DNA of 64,000 bases from Pseudomonas ovata (lineage in GTDB: Bacteria; Pseudomonadota; Gammaproteobacteria; Pseudomonadales; Pseudomonadaceae): contig NZ_QFFU01000027.1 of assembly GCF_003131185.1 (NCBI RefSeq), positions 1 to 64,000 on the forward strand, given 5' to 3'. Shown here piece after piece: positions 9,100-17,868 of the stretch. Made by a program: the position numbers and the translations under genes. Below the pieces are notes generated by a model. It was given only the letters and a program-made list of their open reading frames with translations. It made no database searches and was not told where the DNA came from. Every line of letters starts with the position of its first letter. The stretch's first letter is position 1.

Positions 9100-9770
9100 G
9101 CATTGATCTCCTGTTGCTCGTCGGCGATGGCGCGGGCCAGGGCCTGCTCCTCGGTTTCCTGCACTTCGAAATCGTCGTCTTCCAGTCCGTCATCCACCAG
9201 CACCGGTGTCGGCAGCGGCAGATCACTGTGCAGCGCAGCGGCCAGGTCGCGGTCCTGTTGCACCGACAGGCACACATCCAGAAAACGGTGCATCGGCGGC
9301 AGGAAGCGATAGATGCCCACCTCTTCACTGGCAAAGCCCAGCTGGGTCATGCGGCGCATGATCTTTTCTTCCAGCTCTTCCTGGGTCTGGACCTCGGCCT
9401 GCACGAACAGGTCGCGGTACTTGTCCAGCAGCGAAGGCAATTCGTCACGGCCCAGGCTGCCGCCGTCGAGCACGTTGACCGGGTCGCGGCCCTGATCGGC
9501 CAGGTGCTCGACCAGAATGAAGGTGAACAGCGCCAGGCGCTGGGCCGTCTTGTTGACCTGGGCGGCGGCCAGCTCTGGCACGAAGTAATAAAAGCCGCGG
9601 GTGTCACACACCAGCTCGAACCCCAGTGCCTTGAACAGCGTGCGGTACTGGTCCTGCGAGTTGGATAACTGCGCGTACAGTTCCGGGTCGCGGCGGCTGA
9701 TGTGATAGCCCTTGAACAGCTCGCGAAAGATCGGAGCCAGTTGAGACATTTCAGACAAATCAAGTTGCAT
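9096..9770 (-). CDS. mksE: Mks condensin subunit MksE
   Basis: This 224-residue protein lies between the kleisin-like and SMC-like genes in the order known for MksBEF. MksE is the small KITE-type winged-helix subunit that binds the kleisin. The recognisable part is the fold-typical LFTFILVEHLADQGRD stretch and an acidic C-terminal tail. I chose the ATG at 9770, giving an N-terminus MQLDLSEMSQLAPIFRELF; it overlaps the mksF end by 11 bp, indicating coupled translation. The frame is open further to 9812. Identification is mostly by context. Confidence 0.87.
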   Translation of the reverse strand: MQLDLSEMSQLAPIFRELFKGYHISRRDPELYAQLSNSQDQYRTLFKALGFELVCDTRGFYYFVPELAAAQVNKTAQRLALFTFILVEHLADQGRDPVNVLDGGSLGRDELPSLLDKYRDLFVQAEVQTQEELEEKIMRRMTQLGFASEEVGIYRFLPPMHRFLDVCLSVQQDRDLAAALHSDLPLPTPVLVDDGLEDDDFEVQETEEQALARAIADEQQEINA

Positions 9771-11037
9771 GTAGGACGCTCTCGGAATTCTCTGGCTGCT
9801 CGTTGCCAGCACTGAGCAGGGCGAAGGAGCGCAGGCTGACCCGATGCTCCAGGGTCAGGTAGTCACGGCGCTCCAGGCGTTGGCGGGCAAAGCGCTTGTC
9901 GCGTGACAGGCGCGAGAACCAGTACAGCAGCTCATCGGTGGCGCCCTCTGGCTCCTGCTCCAGCAGCCAGTCCATCAGGTCGGGCAAGGGCAGGGCGTCT
10001 TCGCAGCGCTCAAGCATTTCCTTGACCGTGCGCGGCGCCCGCGGTTGTTCGCCGTTGCGCGTGGCGCTGGCCTTGGGAAACTTCGTCGGCTTGGGCTCGA
10101 AGTGCGCCAGCGCATAGACATACGCCTCGACCTGGCTGGCGCTGCCCAGAAATGTGCTTTGCGGTCGGGTGAACAGCGGCATGGCCGCCTGCGGCAGGGC
10201 GTCCAGGCCTTTGCGGCGGATCGCCGACAGCGCCAGCGCCGCCCCCCGGGTCACGGCGTTATGCCGGCGCGCTTCTTCGCGCAGTGGCAGCAGCAGTTCG
10301 CGGGCATGGCGCAGGGTCAGCTGTGCGTTGGTCTGCATTTCCAGAATGCGTGCGTGGGTGCGCAGCAGCATGTCGTCGTCGACCAGGTGGCCAAGGCGCT
10401 GCTGCTCGGTCAGCAGGTGCAGCAGCACCTTTTCGACCTTGCGCACGCCCTGTTCAAAAGCACCGTCAGCGTTGACCAGCTGGATCATGGGTTCGACGTA
10501 TTCGTCCCAGGTCGCCAGCACCTCGGCGTAGCGCTGACGCAGCGGAATCTGCCGGTCCTGGGTCTTGGCCCGCTCGGCCACCGCCACCAGGGCCTGTTCG
10601 TCGTTGGCGAGCTTTTTCAGCACATCGCGCACGCGCATGTCGAGCAGGCGCAGCTGCCGCGCCAGGTCATTGGCATCATGAATGTCGAAGGCATCCTGGA
10701 TATACCCGGCCAGGCGCTCCAGGTGGCGCAGGTACGCCTCGATTTCCAGGCACAGCCCCAGGCGATGCTCATGCCGCAGGTAAGACAGAAAGTCGTGGAT
10801 CTGCGCATTGAGCTCGAAGCGGTTCGGACTCTTGGCCACCGGCACCAGAATGTCCAGGCGGATCCACACGTCCAGCAGTTGGGTGATGTCCTGCGCGGTG
10901 CTGTCTGGCTGGCGGGCGGCCAACTGCAGGCGCAGCTCGCTCAGGCTCAGGGTGCCCTGGTCAAAGTGCTCGCACAAAGGCTCCAGCAAGGCCCAGTGTT
11001 CGGCCAGGGCGCGCAGGACGCGCTTGGGTTCGATCAT
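9760..11037 (-). CDS. mksF: Mks condensin kleisin subunit MksF
   Basis: This 425-residue, mostly helical protein is the first gene of the condensin operon. MksF is the kleisin that bridges the heads of the MksB dimer. Its position, size and helix-rich composition fit, and the chain starts MIEPKRVLRALAEHWALLEPL. I prefer the ATG at 11037; 21 more residues (MKRRADDAVQSLPFICHGRLV) are open upstream but look non-homologous. No strong Shine-Dalgarno sequence is visible. The gene is divergent from the holD-rimI pair, with about 165 bp between them for both promoters. Confidence 0.87.
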   Translation of the reverse strand: MIEPKRVLRALAEHWALLEPLCEHFDQGTLSLSELRLQLAARQPDSTAQDITQLLDVWIRLDILVPVAKSPNRFELNAQIHDFLSYLRHEHRLGLCLEIEAYLRHLERLAGYIQDAFDIHDANDLARQLRLLDMRVRDVLKKLANDEQALVAVAERAKTQDRQIPLRQRYAEVLATWDEYVEPMIQLVNADGAFEQGVRKVEKVLLHLLTEQQRLGHLVDDDMLLRTHARILEMQTNAQLTLRHARELLLPLREEARRHNAVTRGAALALSAIRRKGLDALPQAAMPLFTRPQSTFLGSASQVEAYVYALAHFEPKPTKFPKASATRNGEQPRAPRTVKEMLERCEDALPLPDLMDWLLEQEPEGATDELLYWFSRLSRDKRFARQRLERRDYLTLEHRVSLRSFALLSAGNEQPENSESVLHAT

Positions 11038-11202
11038 GACAAGTCGACCGTGGCAAATGAAAGGCAGCGATTGTACTGCATCGTCCGCCCTGCGTTTCAC
11101 CTCACGCCTTCAACCCCGGTGATCGAGGATGAACGGTGGGCTGAACAGCACTGGCAGTAAACCGGCGCACCCCCTAGAATTGCGCGCCTGACTTATCCAC
11201 AA

Positions 11203-12036
11203 GTGGCTGATCTTTTGCTGACCGAGTCCCGTCGCCGTGCTTATCTGACCGCCATGCAGGTGGAAAGCTGGCTGCCGCGTACCGAACTGCCTTTTGCAGC
11301 CCCGTCGCGGCCGGAACTGTTGGCGCCTGTACCGGTGCCCGAGGCGCCTGCCGTGACAGCGCCCGTCGCCTCGGCATCCCAGGCCCGTCCTGCGGCGCCC
11401 GACATGGCGCCGGCGACTGCGCCGCCCGCGCCACTGCGCACGCCGGTGCCACGGCCGAAGATCGAAGTGCCGCGCCCGACGCCTGCCGCTGCGCGCAAGG
11501 TGGCCGGTAGCGAAGCGCCCGACGTGGAATCTGCGCCCAAGGTCGTCGTCGTGCCACCGCCGCGCTTTGCCTTGCAATTGCTGCGGGCCGGTCGCTGCCT
11601 GTTGCTGGTCGAGTTATCCACCGGCCAGCCATTCCAGAGCCGCGACCCGACCTACCTGTTGCTCAAGGACATGTTGCGTGCCGCCGGCCTGCCTGACAGT
11701 CCGCAAATCGTTGGCGAGCCGGTACGCTGGCCGCTGCTGGTGCGCAGCCGCATGGATCAGGGCCCGGAAGCGGCCCGCGATTTCGTCCAGGGGTTTGTCG
11801 CGGCACGCCTCGAAGAACACCCGTGCACCTGCCTCTGGCTGGTCGGCCTGCCGGCCGTGCGCTTTGCCGGCGAAGCCGACAGCGAAGCGTTTTACCAGGA
11901 ACGCCAGGTCCCTGGCCTGGGAACTGTCTGGGCGCTGCCGGGCCTTGAATCATTGATGGACGAGCCGCAGCGCAAGGCCGACGTCTGGAAGGCCATGCGC
12001 CAACTGATGGCGCGCTGGAAAACCCAAGATGAGTGA
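11203..12036 (+). CDS. holD: DNA polymerase III psi subunit-like protein (HolD)
   Basis: This 277-residue protein has an Ala/Pro-rich linker at about residues 40-115 and a globular C-terminal domain starting at PRFALQLLRAGRCLLLVE. It overlaps rimI by 8 bp, and holD-rimI is a conserved pair in gammaproteobacteria. From memory, the Pseudomonas aeruginosa psi subunit was assigned to the gene next to rimI. Psi links chi and the clamp loader of the replicative polymerase. The start is a GTG at 203 of this kilobase; no good Shine-Dalgarno is visible. A DnaA-box-like TTATCCACA lies just upstream, possibly by chance. The Pro-rich segment makes automatic tools call it TonB-like, which I reject. Confidence 0.75.
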   Translation: MADLLLTESRRRAYLTAMQVESWLPRTELPFAAPSRPELLAPVPVPEAPAVTAPVASASQARPAAPDMAPATAPPAPLRTPVPRPKIEVPRPTPAAARKVAGSEAPDVESAPKVVVVPPPRFALQLLRAGRCLLLVELSTGQPFQSRDPTYLLLKDMLRAAGLPDSPQIVGEPVRWPLLVRSRMDQGPEAARDFVQGFVAARLEEHPCTCLWLVGLPAVRFAGEADSEAFYQERQVPGLGTVWALPGLESLMDEPQRKADVWKAMRQLMARWKTQDE

Positions 12037-12481
12037 AACCACCACCTTTCGCCGCATGACCGAAGCGGACCTCGATGCCGTGCTGAAAATCGAGTACGCC
12101 GCCTTCAGCCACCCCTGGACCCGGGGCATCTTTACCGATGCCCTGAAATCCTACGAAGTCTGGTTGATGTTCGAGGGCGCCCAGCAGGTCGGCCACGGCG
12201 TCATCCAGGTCATCATCGATGAAGCACACCTGCTCAACATCACCATCAAGCCTGAAAGCCAGGGCCGTGGCCTGGGCTACCGGTTGCTCGACCACCTGAT
12301 GAAGCGTGCCTACGAACTCAATGCCCGCGAGTGCTTTCTGGAACTGCGCGACAGCAACCGCCCCGCGTATCGCCTGTATGAACAATACGGCTTCAACGAG
12401 ATTGGTCGCCGTCGCGACTACTACCCGGCCGCCGACGGTCGCGAAGACGCCGTGGTCATGGCCTGCACCTTGCTGGACTGA
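12029..12481 (+). CDS. rimI: ribosomal protein S18 alanine N-acetyltransferase RimI
   Basis: This 150-residue GNAT acetyltransferase has the acetyl-CoA binding segment IKPESQGRGLGYRLLDHL (motif Q/R-x-x-G-x-G/A) and the C-terminal LELRDSNRPAYRLYEQYGFNEIGRRRDYYP. The latter closely follows known RimI sequences. RimI acetylates the N-terminal alanine of ribosomal protein S18. It overlaps the upstream holD gene by 8 bp and ends immediately before a convergent gene. Confidence 0.95.
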   Translation: MSETTTFRRMTEADLDAVLKIEYAAFSHPWTRGIFTDALKSYEVWLMFEGAQQVGHGVIQVIIDEAHLLNITIKPESQGRGLGYRLLDHLMKRAYELNARECFLELRDSNRPAYRLYEQYGFNEIGRRRDYYPAADGREDAVVMACTLLD

Positions 12482-12886
12482 TCATTCGGGCTTGCCATCG
12501 AGCGGGTCCAGGTGCGCCAGTTCTTCTTCATCCAGGCCGTGGCCGGCACCGATGTCGGCCTGGTCGGTCAGGCTCAGTTCCTGATCGGCAGGGCGGTTTG
12601 AGCCTGGCTCGTCGGGCGAGCGGGCGCCGTCTTCGCGAATCAGCGTATCGGGCTGCAGATCATCGTCGGTGCCGTGATGGTCGGCGGTCGATGCCCCGGT
12701 CAGGCCGGCTTCGCGCTCCCGCTGGTCGGGAAGCTCTTGGCGCAGCGCCTGTTCAGGCATTTCATCGCCGATGCGCGCGGTATCTTCATCGTCGAAGTCC
12801 AGTTCACGTACCGCACCCATGCGATCCTCGTTGTCGTCGATCGGCTCGGGTTGTTCGGCATTGAAGGGGCGACGTTCTTCGCTCAT
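12482..12886 (-). CDS. small acidic hypothetical protein
   Basis: This 134-residue, strongly acidic and hydrophilic protein is rich in Asp, Glu and Pro. It has no membrane segment and no motif I recognise, and it looks largely disordered. AAGGAT lies 7 bases before the ATG. The stop meets the convergent rimI stop without a gap. A protein of this kind between rimI and carbonic anhydrase is a conserved neighbourhood in Pseudomonas as I recall, so it is probably real. Function unknown. Confidence 0.8.
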   Translation of the reverse strand: MSEERRPFNAEQPEPIDDNEDRMGAVRELDFDDEDTARIGDEMPEQALRQELPDQREREAGLTGASTADHHGTDDDLQPDTLIREDGARSPDEPGSNRPADQELSLTDQADIGAGHGLDEEELAHLDPLDGKPE

Positions 12887-13129
12887 GACACAATCCTTTT
12901 ATTTCCGGGGTCTGTGCGGTGGACCGGCCACGCTGGCGAAGATTCCGTTTAAATCGGTCAACGGCGACGCGGCCCATGTCGGAGGCGGCTTGCCGGCGAC
13001 AGGACCAGTCGTCCCGTCTGTGCGCCTGAATCGGGATCAGCGATTACCGCTGGCTACAGGCTATCAATGTAGTGACCCCAACGAGACAGCCCCCGTCATA
13101 ACCGAGCATCGTCCCTGAGGTAGCACCGC

Positions 13130-13765
13130 ATGAACGCATTACAAGACCTGATCGACAACAACGCCCGCTGGGCCGAAGCGATCAACCGGGAAGACCCCGA
13201 GTTCTTCGCCAAGCTGGCGCGTCAGCAGACGCCGGAATACCTGTGGATCGGCTGTTCGGACGCTCGCGTGCCCGCCAACGAGATCGTCGGCATGCTGCCG
13301 GGTGACCTGTTCGTGCACCGCAACGTGGCCAACGTCGTGCTGCACACCGACCTCAACTGCCTGTCGGTGATCCAGTACGCGGTCGATGTGCTCAAGGTCA
13401 AACACATCCTGGTGACCGGCCACTACGGCTGCGGCGGCGTGCGTGCCTCCATGCAGGACCGCCAGTACGGCCTGATCGATGGCTGGCTGCGCTCGATCCG
13501 CGACCTCTACTACGAGCACCGCGCCGACCTCGGCAAACTGCCTACTGAAGAAGAGCGCGTCGACCGCATGTGCGAGCTCAACGTCATCCAGCAGGTGGCC
13601 AACGTCAGCCACACCACCATCGTCCAGAACGCCTGGCACCGTGGCCAGAGCCTGTCGGTGCACGGCTGCATCTACGGCATCAAGGACGGTCGCTGGAAAA
13701 GCCTGGACACCACCATCAGCGGCCTGGACCAGCTTCCCCCGCAATACCGCCTGCGCCCGATCTGA
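13130..13765 (+). CDS. can: beta-class carbonic anhydrase
   Basis: This 211-residue beta-carbonic anhydrase catalyses CO2 hydration to bicarbonate in the cytoplasm. Zinc ligands are visible as Cys42 with the Asp44-x-Arg46 dyad in WIGCSDARVPA, and as His98 and Cys101 in TGHYGCGGV. Length and motif spacing match the Escherichia coli Can type. GAGGTA lies about 9 bases before the ATG. It is monocistronic, with a 240-bp upstream gap containing a REP-like GGCGGCTTGCCGGCGAC segment. Confidence 0.96.
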   Translation: MNALQDLIDNNARWAEAINREDPEFFAKLARQQTPEYLWIGCSDARVPANEIVGMLPGDLFVHRNVANVVLHTDLNCLSVIQYAVDVLKVKHILVTGHYGCGGVRASMQDRQYGLIDGWLRSIRDLYYEHRADLGKLPTEEERVDRMCELNVIQQVANVSHTTIVQNAWHRGQSLSVHGCIYGIKDGRWKSLDTTISGLDQLPPQYRLRPI

Positions 13766-13768
13766 ACC

Positions 13769-14008
13769 TGTGGAAGGCAGCTCTGCTGGCGATAGCTATG
13801 GCACAGGCGCAGCAGGTGTATGGGCCTCGCTGGCCTCATCGCCGGATCGCCGCCCGCAGCAAGCCGCCTCCCACAGGATTAATGTCGCCCAAGGTCTCGT
13901 GCCTGGCACCGGACTGTGGGAGGCAGCTCTGCTGGCGATAGCTGTGTGACAGGCACAGCAGGTGTATGGGCCTTGCCGGCCTCATCGTCGGATCGCCGCC
14001 CGCAGCAA
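13769..14008. repeat. tandem 94-bp direct repeat built on REP-like sequence
   Basis: The segments 13769-13862 and 13915-14008 are near-identical 94-bp direct repeats, separated by 52 bp. Each begins TGTGGRAGGCAGCTCTGC and ends CGCCCGCAGCAA. Parts resemble Pseudomonas REP elements (CCGCCTCCCACAG between the copies). The repeat fills the 308-bp gap between carbonic anhydrase and the convergent chemoreceptor gene, and no ORF of note lies in it. Confidence 0.85.
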
Positions 14009-14073
14009 CTGTCTGGCGATGGCGGTATGGCCGACGCACCCCGTGCGTCGGCCTCTGCGCGGGTCAGGCGGCG

Positions 14074-15756
14074 TTACAACACAAACCGCTGAACCACCAT
14101 GTTCAGGTCGGTGGCCAGCATCGACAGTGCGTTGCTGGCCACCGTGGTCTGCTGGGCGCCGGAGGCGGTCTGGGTCGACAGGTCGCGGATGCTGCTCAGG
14201 TTGCGGTCCACCTCATTGGCGACCTGGGCCTGTTGTTCGGCGGCGCTGGCGATCTGCAGGTTGCGGTCGTTGATGGTGGTGGTCGAGCTGATGATCACCG
14301 TCAACGCCTCGCCGGTCGCGGCGGCCTGCTCCAGGGTCTGGTTGGCCTGGCTGGCGGTGTGGCGCAAGGATTCGGCAGTTTCCTGGGTGCTGCGCTGCAC
14401 GCCACTGATCAAGCCTTCGATTTCCGTGGTCGAGGCACTGGTGCGTTGCGCCAGCGAGCGCACCTCGTCGGCCACCACGGCAAACCCCCGCCCGGCCTCA
14501 CCGGCGCGCGCCGCCTCGATGGCGGCATTGAGGGCCAGCAGGTTGGTCTGGTTGGCGATCGAGCGAATCACATCCAGGATGCTGCTGATGCTCTGGGTCT
14601 GTTCGGCCAGGCCCTCGGCCTGATGCGAAGAGTCCAGCACGTTGTCGGTCAAATCCTTGATCGAGCCGATGGTGGCCGACAGGCGCTGCTGGCCCTGCAC
14701 GGCCGCCTGGCTTGATGCCCTGGACTCGGACACGGTGTTGCTGGCGTTATCGGCCACCTGCACTGCCGCCTGGCTCATCTGATTGATCGCCACGGCCGCC
14801 TGTTCGATTTCAGTGTTCTGCAATTTCAGGTTGCTGGCGCTGGACTCGGCGATGCTGCCCATTTCCTGCACCGCCTGCGACAGTTGCGTGGCTGCCGCAT
14901 AGATCTGATCAATGGTGCCGTGCAGGTTGCCGCGCATGCGCTCCAGGGTGTGCAGCAACTGTGCGGTCTCGTCCTTGCCCGGCGCGATGGCGTGCTCGCT
15001 CAGGTCGCCCTCGGCAATGGTATTGGCAATGTGCAGCGCATTGCGCATCGGATGAATGATGCTCACGCTCAGGCGCCAGGCCAGCAGCAGGGTCATGATC
15101 AGTACACCAACGATGGCGCTCAGGGCGATGATACGCGTCTGCTCGTAGCGCTCGGCGGCAATCTGCACGGCCGACGCAGCGCTCTGCCGGTTGAGTTCAC
15201 GCAGCAGTTGCACCTGCATGTCCATCAGGTCGCCCTGGATCGACAGCGTGGTGTTGGCCAGCATACGGGCCTGCGCCAGGTCGTTCTGCTCGATCAGGCG
15301 CATCTGGTCCTGCAAGGCCGGCATGAACGCCTTGTAGGCATCTTGCAAGGCCACGATAGAGTCGCGTTCAGCCACCGCCTTGGCGTGTGCCAGGTAATCC
15401 TGGAAGCCTTTTTCCACCTCGTTGCGCAGTTGCTCGACGTTGATCTTGCCGTTGATGACCGCTCCCGGGTCATCGGCGTTGGCAATCAGCCGGCTCGACT
15501 CGCTGCGCAGCTTGACCAGCGCGATGGCCAGCGCATCGGCCATGGCAATGCTGGGCAGCGCGCCGCTTTGCACCGCCTCGCCCTGGTCGCGGATCTGCTG
15601 CATTTGCAGCAGGCAGAATGCGCCAAGGGCGACCATCAGCGCCGAAGAAAGTCCGAAACACAGCACCAGCCTGGGCGTAATCCTGAAGCGGCGCAAAAAG
15701 GCCGTGTGGGATGAACGACGCGATGCACGAGCCAGAAATGTTTTCACAGCACACAA
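14074..15756 (-). CDS. methyl-accepting chemotaxis protein
   Basis: This 560-residue chemoreceptor has a transmembrane helix near residues 27-50 and a periplasmic helical-bundle sensing region to about residue 200. A second transmembrane helix (IIALSAIVGVLIMTLLLAW), a HAMP domain and a cytoplasmic signalling domain follow. The signalling tip is visible as QTNLLALNAAIEAARAGEAG, the contact site for CheA and CheW. The sensing domain is about 160 residues with no Cache motif, so it is a four-helix-bundle type. The start at 15756 is an ORF-based choice; Met-containing alternatives lie slightly downstream. The ligand cannot be predicted. Confidence 0.92.
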   Translation of the reverse strand: MCAVKTFLARASRRSSHTAFLRRFRITPRLVLCFGLSSALMVALGAFCLLQMQQIRDQGEAVQSGALPSIAMADALAIALVKLRSESSRLIANADDPGAVINGKINVEQLRNEVEKGFQDYLAHAKAVAERDSIVALQDAYKAFMPALQDQMRLIEQNDLAQARMLANTTLSIQGDLMDMQVQLLRELNRQSAASAVQIAAERYEQTRIIALSAIVGVLIMTLLLAWRLSVSIIHPMRNALHIANTIAEGDLSEHAIAPGKDETAQLLHTLERMRGNLHGTIDQIYAAATQLSQAVQEMGSIAESSASNLKLQNTEIEQAAVAINQMSQAAVQVADNASNTVSESRASSQAAVQGQQRLSATIGSIKDLTDNVLDSSHQAEGLAEQTQSISSILDVIRSIANQTNLLALNAAIEAARAGEAGRGFAVVADEVRSLAQRTSASTTEIEGLISGVQRSTQETAESLRHTASQANQTLEQAAATGEALTVIISSTTTINDRNLQIASAAEQQAQVANEVDRNLSSIRDLSTQTASGAQQTTVASNALSMLATDLNMVVQRFVL

Positions 15757-15846
15757 CCCATTATGAACGCAGATGTCGAGGCATCCGGTTATAAGGCTGT
15801 TGTGTGATAGCTTTGTGACATTGCCTGGCCGTGCCGTTGTCTGGCG

Positions 15847-16536
15847 TCAAAAATCGGCGTCTGGCCGATCTTTTGCGACGAGCGGCGGCGGATCGATTTC
15901 TTCCAGCCACTCACGCAGGAAGCGCTCGACCCGTTGATGCCGTGTCTGCGCCAACCGCGCGCCTGTGGTTGTCTGAAAGCCCTGGGCCAGCGACAGGATC
16001 TTGGTCTTGAAATGGTCGAGGGCAAAGCGCTTGTCGTCCAGCGTCCGGGCGCAGGCGTGCGGGTCCAGCGGGTCGTACAGGCTGCTGCCCATGCGCCCGG
16101 ATACATGAAACAACCGCGCCACCCCGATCATGCCCAGTGCATCCAGACGGTCGGCATCCTGCAGAATCCGCGCTTCAAGACTGCGCGGTGCAATGGCCGC
16201 CGAAAAACTGTGCGCCTCGATGGCATGCGCCACCGCCTCGATCATTTCCTCGTCCCAGCCCATGTCGGTCAGCAGCTCGCGCGCCCTGGCAGCGGCCAGG
16301 CGCGAGGCGCTGGCGCGGAACGGCGAGTTCTTCTCGACCGCCACGCAATCGTGCAGCAGGGTAGCGGCCACCAGAATCTGTGGCTCGCCGCCCTCATGGT
16401 TACGAATGGCGCAGACGTTCTTCCAGACCCGCAACAGGTGCGAAAAGTCGTGCGCGCCATCGTCCTGCGTGGCCTTGGTGTGCGGTAACAACCGGTTGGC
16501 CAGGTCCTGGAACGGTGCAAAGTGTTCAAGGGGCAT
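15847..16536 (-). CDS. HD-domain phosphohydrolase (YedJ-like)
   Basis: This 229-residue protein has the HD metal-binding set: His33 in HDFSHLLRV, His62-Asp63 in ATLLHDCVA and an Asp in ILQDADRLDALG. The last segment and the overall length are typical of the YedJ-like HD family of unclear substrate. These enzymes use a divalent metal to hydrolyse phosphoesters. The gene lies alone between a chemoreceptor and the convergent-free PhnA-like gene, so context adds little. Confidence 0.87.
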   Translation of the reverse strand: MPLEHFAPFQDLANRLLPHTKATQDDGAHDFSHLLRVWKNVCAIRNHEGGEPQILVAATLLHDCVAVEKNSPFRASASRLAAARARELLTDMGWDEEMIEAVAHAIEAHSFSAAIAPRSLEARILQDADRLDALGMIGVARLFHVSGRMGSSLYDPLDPHACARTLDDKRFALDHFKTKILSLAQGFQTTTGARLAQTRHQRVERFLREWLEEIDPPPLVAKDRPDADF

Positions 16537-16711
16537 CGGGCGGCTTCTCTACGGGCGGGCAGGTCGCCAGCTTGCCGCCCGTGTGGTTATTGCGCAAGCG
16601 CCTGGCTGATCCGCCCGGCCAGCAGGGCCCGGCACAGGGCATTGCCCGGTCCGGGTAAAAAACCTTTATAATTGCGTGGTTTTTCCCCACCCCCCTGATG
16701 CGAGAGCGATT

Positions 16712-17050
16712 GTGAGTTTACCGTCCTGCCCGAAATGCAACTCCGAGTACACCTACGAAGACGGCGAGATGCTGATCTGTCCGGAGTGCGCCCACGAATG
16801 GTCTGCTGCGGGTGATACCGGCGAGGCGGACGACGTCAAGGTCATCAAGGACGCCACTGGCAACGTCTTGCAGGACGGCGACACCGTGACCGTGATTAAG
16901 GACCTCAAGGTCAAGGGTTCCTCCCTGGTGGTCAAGGTCGGCACCAAGGTCAAGAACATCCGTCTGGTCGACGGCGATCACGACATCGACTGCAAGATCG
17001 ACGGCATTGGCGCCATGAAACTCAAGTCCGAGTTCGTCAAGAAGGTCTGA
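16712..17050 (+). CDS. zinc-ribbon protein of the PhnA/YjdM family
   Basis: This 112-residue cytoplasmic protein has an N-terminal four-Cys zinc ribbon (CPKCNSEYTYEDG...LICPECAHEW) and the PhnA C-terminal domain with DGDTVTVIKDLKVKGSS. The family was once linked to alkylphosphonate use, but the role remains unclear. I chose the GTG at 16712, which gives the usual family N-terminus VSLPSCPKC; the upstream frame to 16676 has no homologous look. The gene stop is 3 bp from the convergent universal stress protein stop. Confidence 0.92.
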   Translation: MSLPSCPKCNSEYTYEDGEMLICPECAHEWSAAGDTGEADDVKVIKDATGNVLQDGDTVTVIKDLKVKGSSLVVKVGTKVKNIRLVDGDHDIDCKIDGIGAMKLKSEFVKKV

Positions 17051-17053
17051 CGC

Positions 17054-17488
17054 CTAGCGCACCTCGACCAGTACCGGGCACGGCGCGGTATTCAGGATCT
17101 GATTGCCCACCGACGGTGAAAACAGCCGCTCCAGGCGTGACAGGTGGCGATGGCCGATCACGATCAGGTCGCTCCCGAGCCGGGCGGCTTCGGTGCAGAT
17201 CGCCTGGGCCGGCTGCCCGGTCAGGGTGTTGCAGGTGCAGGTGAGGTCGCGGCTGAGCAGCTCGCACCGCGCCTGTTCAAGCAGCGCCTGCGCATGGTGC
17301 TGTTCGTGCGCGGCGGCCGGGTACTGTTCCTGATCAAAGCCATCATCCGGGTCCGGCAGGGCATAGGCGGCATCGACCACACACACCAGATGCAACGTGG
17401 TGCCGGCGGTGCTCAATGAGCCCGCGAGTTCCAGCACCTTGGCGCTTTGTGCGCTGCCATCGAGGGCCACCAGGATCGAGCGATACAT
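17054..17488 (-). CDS. universal stress protein, UspA family
   Basis: This 144-residue single Usp domain starts MYRSILVALDGSAQSAKVLELA and ends with the nucleotide-binding-type segment GSDLIVIGHRHLSRLERLFSPSVGNQILNTAPCPVLVE. The G-x2-G-x9-G(S/T) ATP loop is only loosely preserved (GHRHLSRLERLFSPSV), so ATP binding is uncertain. I chose the ATG at 17488 because AAGGA lies upstream and family members begin there. A possible micro-ORF with a strong Shine-Dalgarno lies 124 bp upstream on the same strand. Confidence 0.92.
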   Translation of the reverse strand: MYRSILVALDGSAQSAKVLELAGSLSTAGTTLHLVCVVDAAYALPDPDDGFDQEQYPAAAHEQHHAQALLEQARCELLSRDLTCTCNTLTGQPAQAICTEAARLGSDLIVIGHRHLSRLERLFSPSVGNQILNTAPCPVLVEVR

Positions 17489-17611
17489 GGCAATTGTTTC
17501 CTTGGACAGAACGGCCGGTAGTCTGGCCTGCCAGGAAATGCCGGTAAATGCCGCGCCCTGCAACTCTGCATTGTGCCGCGCGCAATCGAAGACCGATGGT
17601 CACCCCGGCCA

Positions 17612-17692
17612 TCATCTGGCCAATGCACCGGTTGTACCGTCGTTGAAGCAGACGTAGAATTCGCCGCATCCGGTTGTCTCTCCCATACCCAC
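17612..17692 (-). CDS. possible 26-residue micro-ORF upstream of the stress protein
   Basis: On the minus strand a perfect GGAGGT (17700-17705) is followed after 7 bases by GTG, opening a 26-codon frame. The peptide starts VGMGETTGCGEFYVCF and ends in LAR. It lies between the universal stress protein gene and the divergent efflux gene, in an otherwise empty 380-bp gap. The Shine-Dalgarno and spacing are ideal, but there is no homology evidence, and such short frames arise by chance. Confidence 0.3.
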   Translation of the reverse strand: MGMGETTGCGEFYVCFNDGTTGALAR

Positions 17693-17868
17693 AATAATTA
17701 CCTCCATGCACGCCACGTTCAGGCACAGGCCACGAACGGGGCTTTTGTGCGTTGGCGGTTTTGTATCGTGGTCGGCGGCATCGGCTTTTGCACACCGGTG
17801 CCAGGCGCTTTGCAGCGTCTGGCAGTCGACCTTCGGGTCGCAGTCCAACCAGAGGCGTTGCCTACCTG

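Noticed and set aside
6283..11037. Wadjet plasmid-defence system
   Set aside because: The nuclease subunit gene is missing, and the gene order matches the chromosomal MksBEF of Pseudomonas.
11193..11201. TTATCCACA as a DnaA box or origin signal
   Set aside because: It is a single box without a cluster or AT-rich unwinding region; similar 9-mers occur inside genes (near 7216).
11203..12036. TonB-like energy transducer call for the Pro-rich protein beside rimI
   Set aside because: There is no membrane anchor or TonB C-terminal domain; the Pro/Ala stretch is a linker, and the holD-rimI overlap explains the gene better.
13769..14008. CRISPR-like array
   Set aside because: Only two long repeats with one spacer-like gap, and REP-type sequence; no cas gene in the window.
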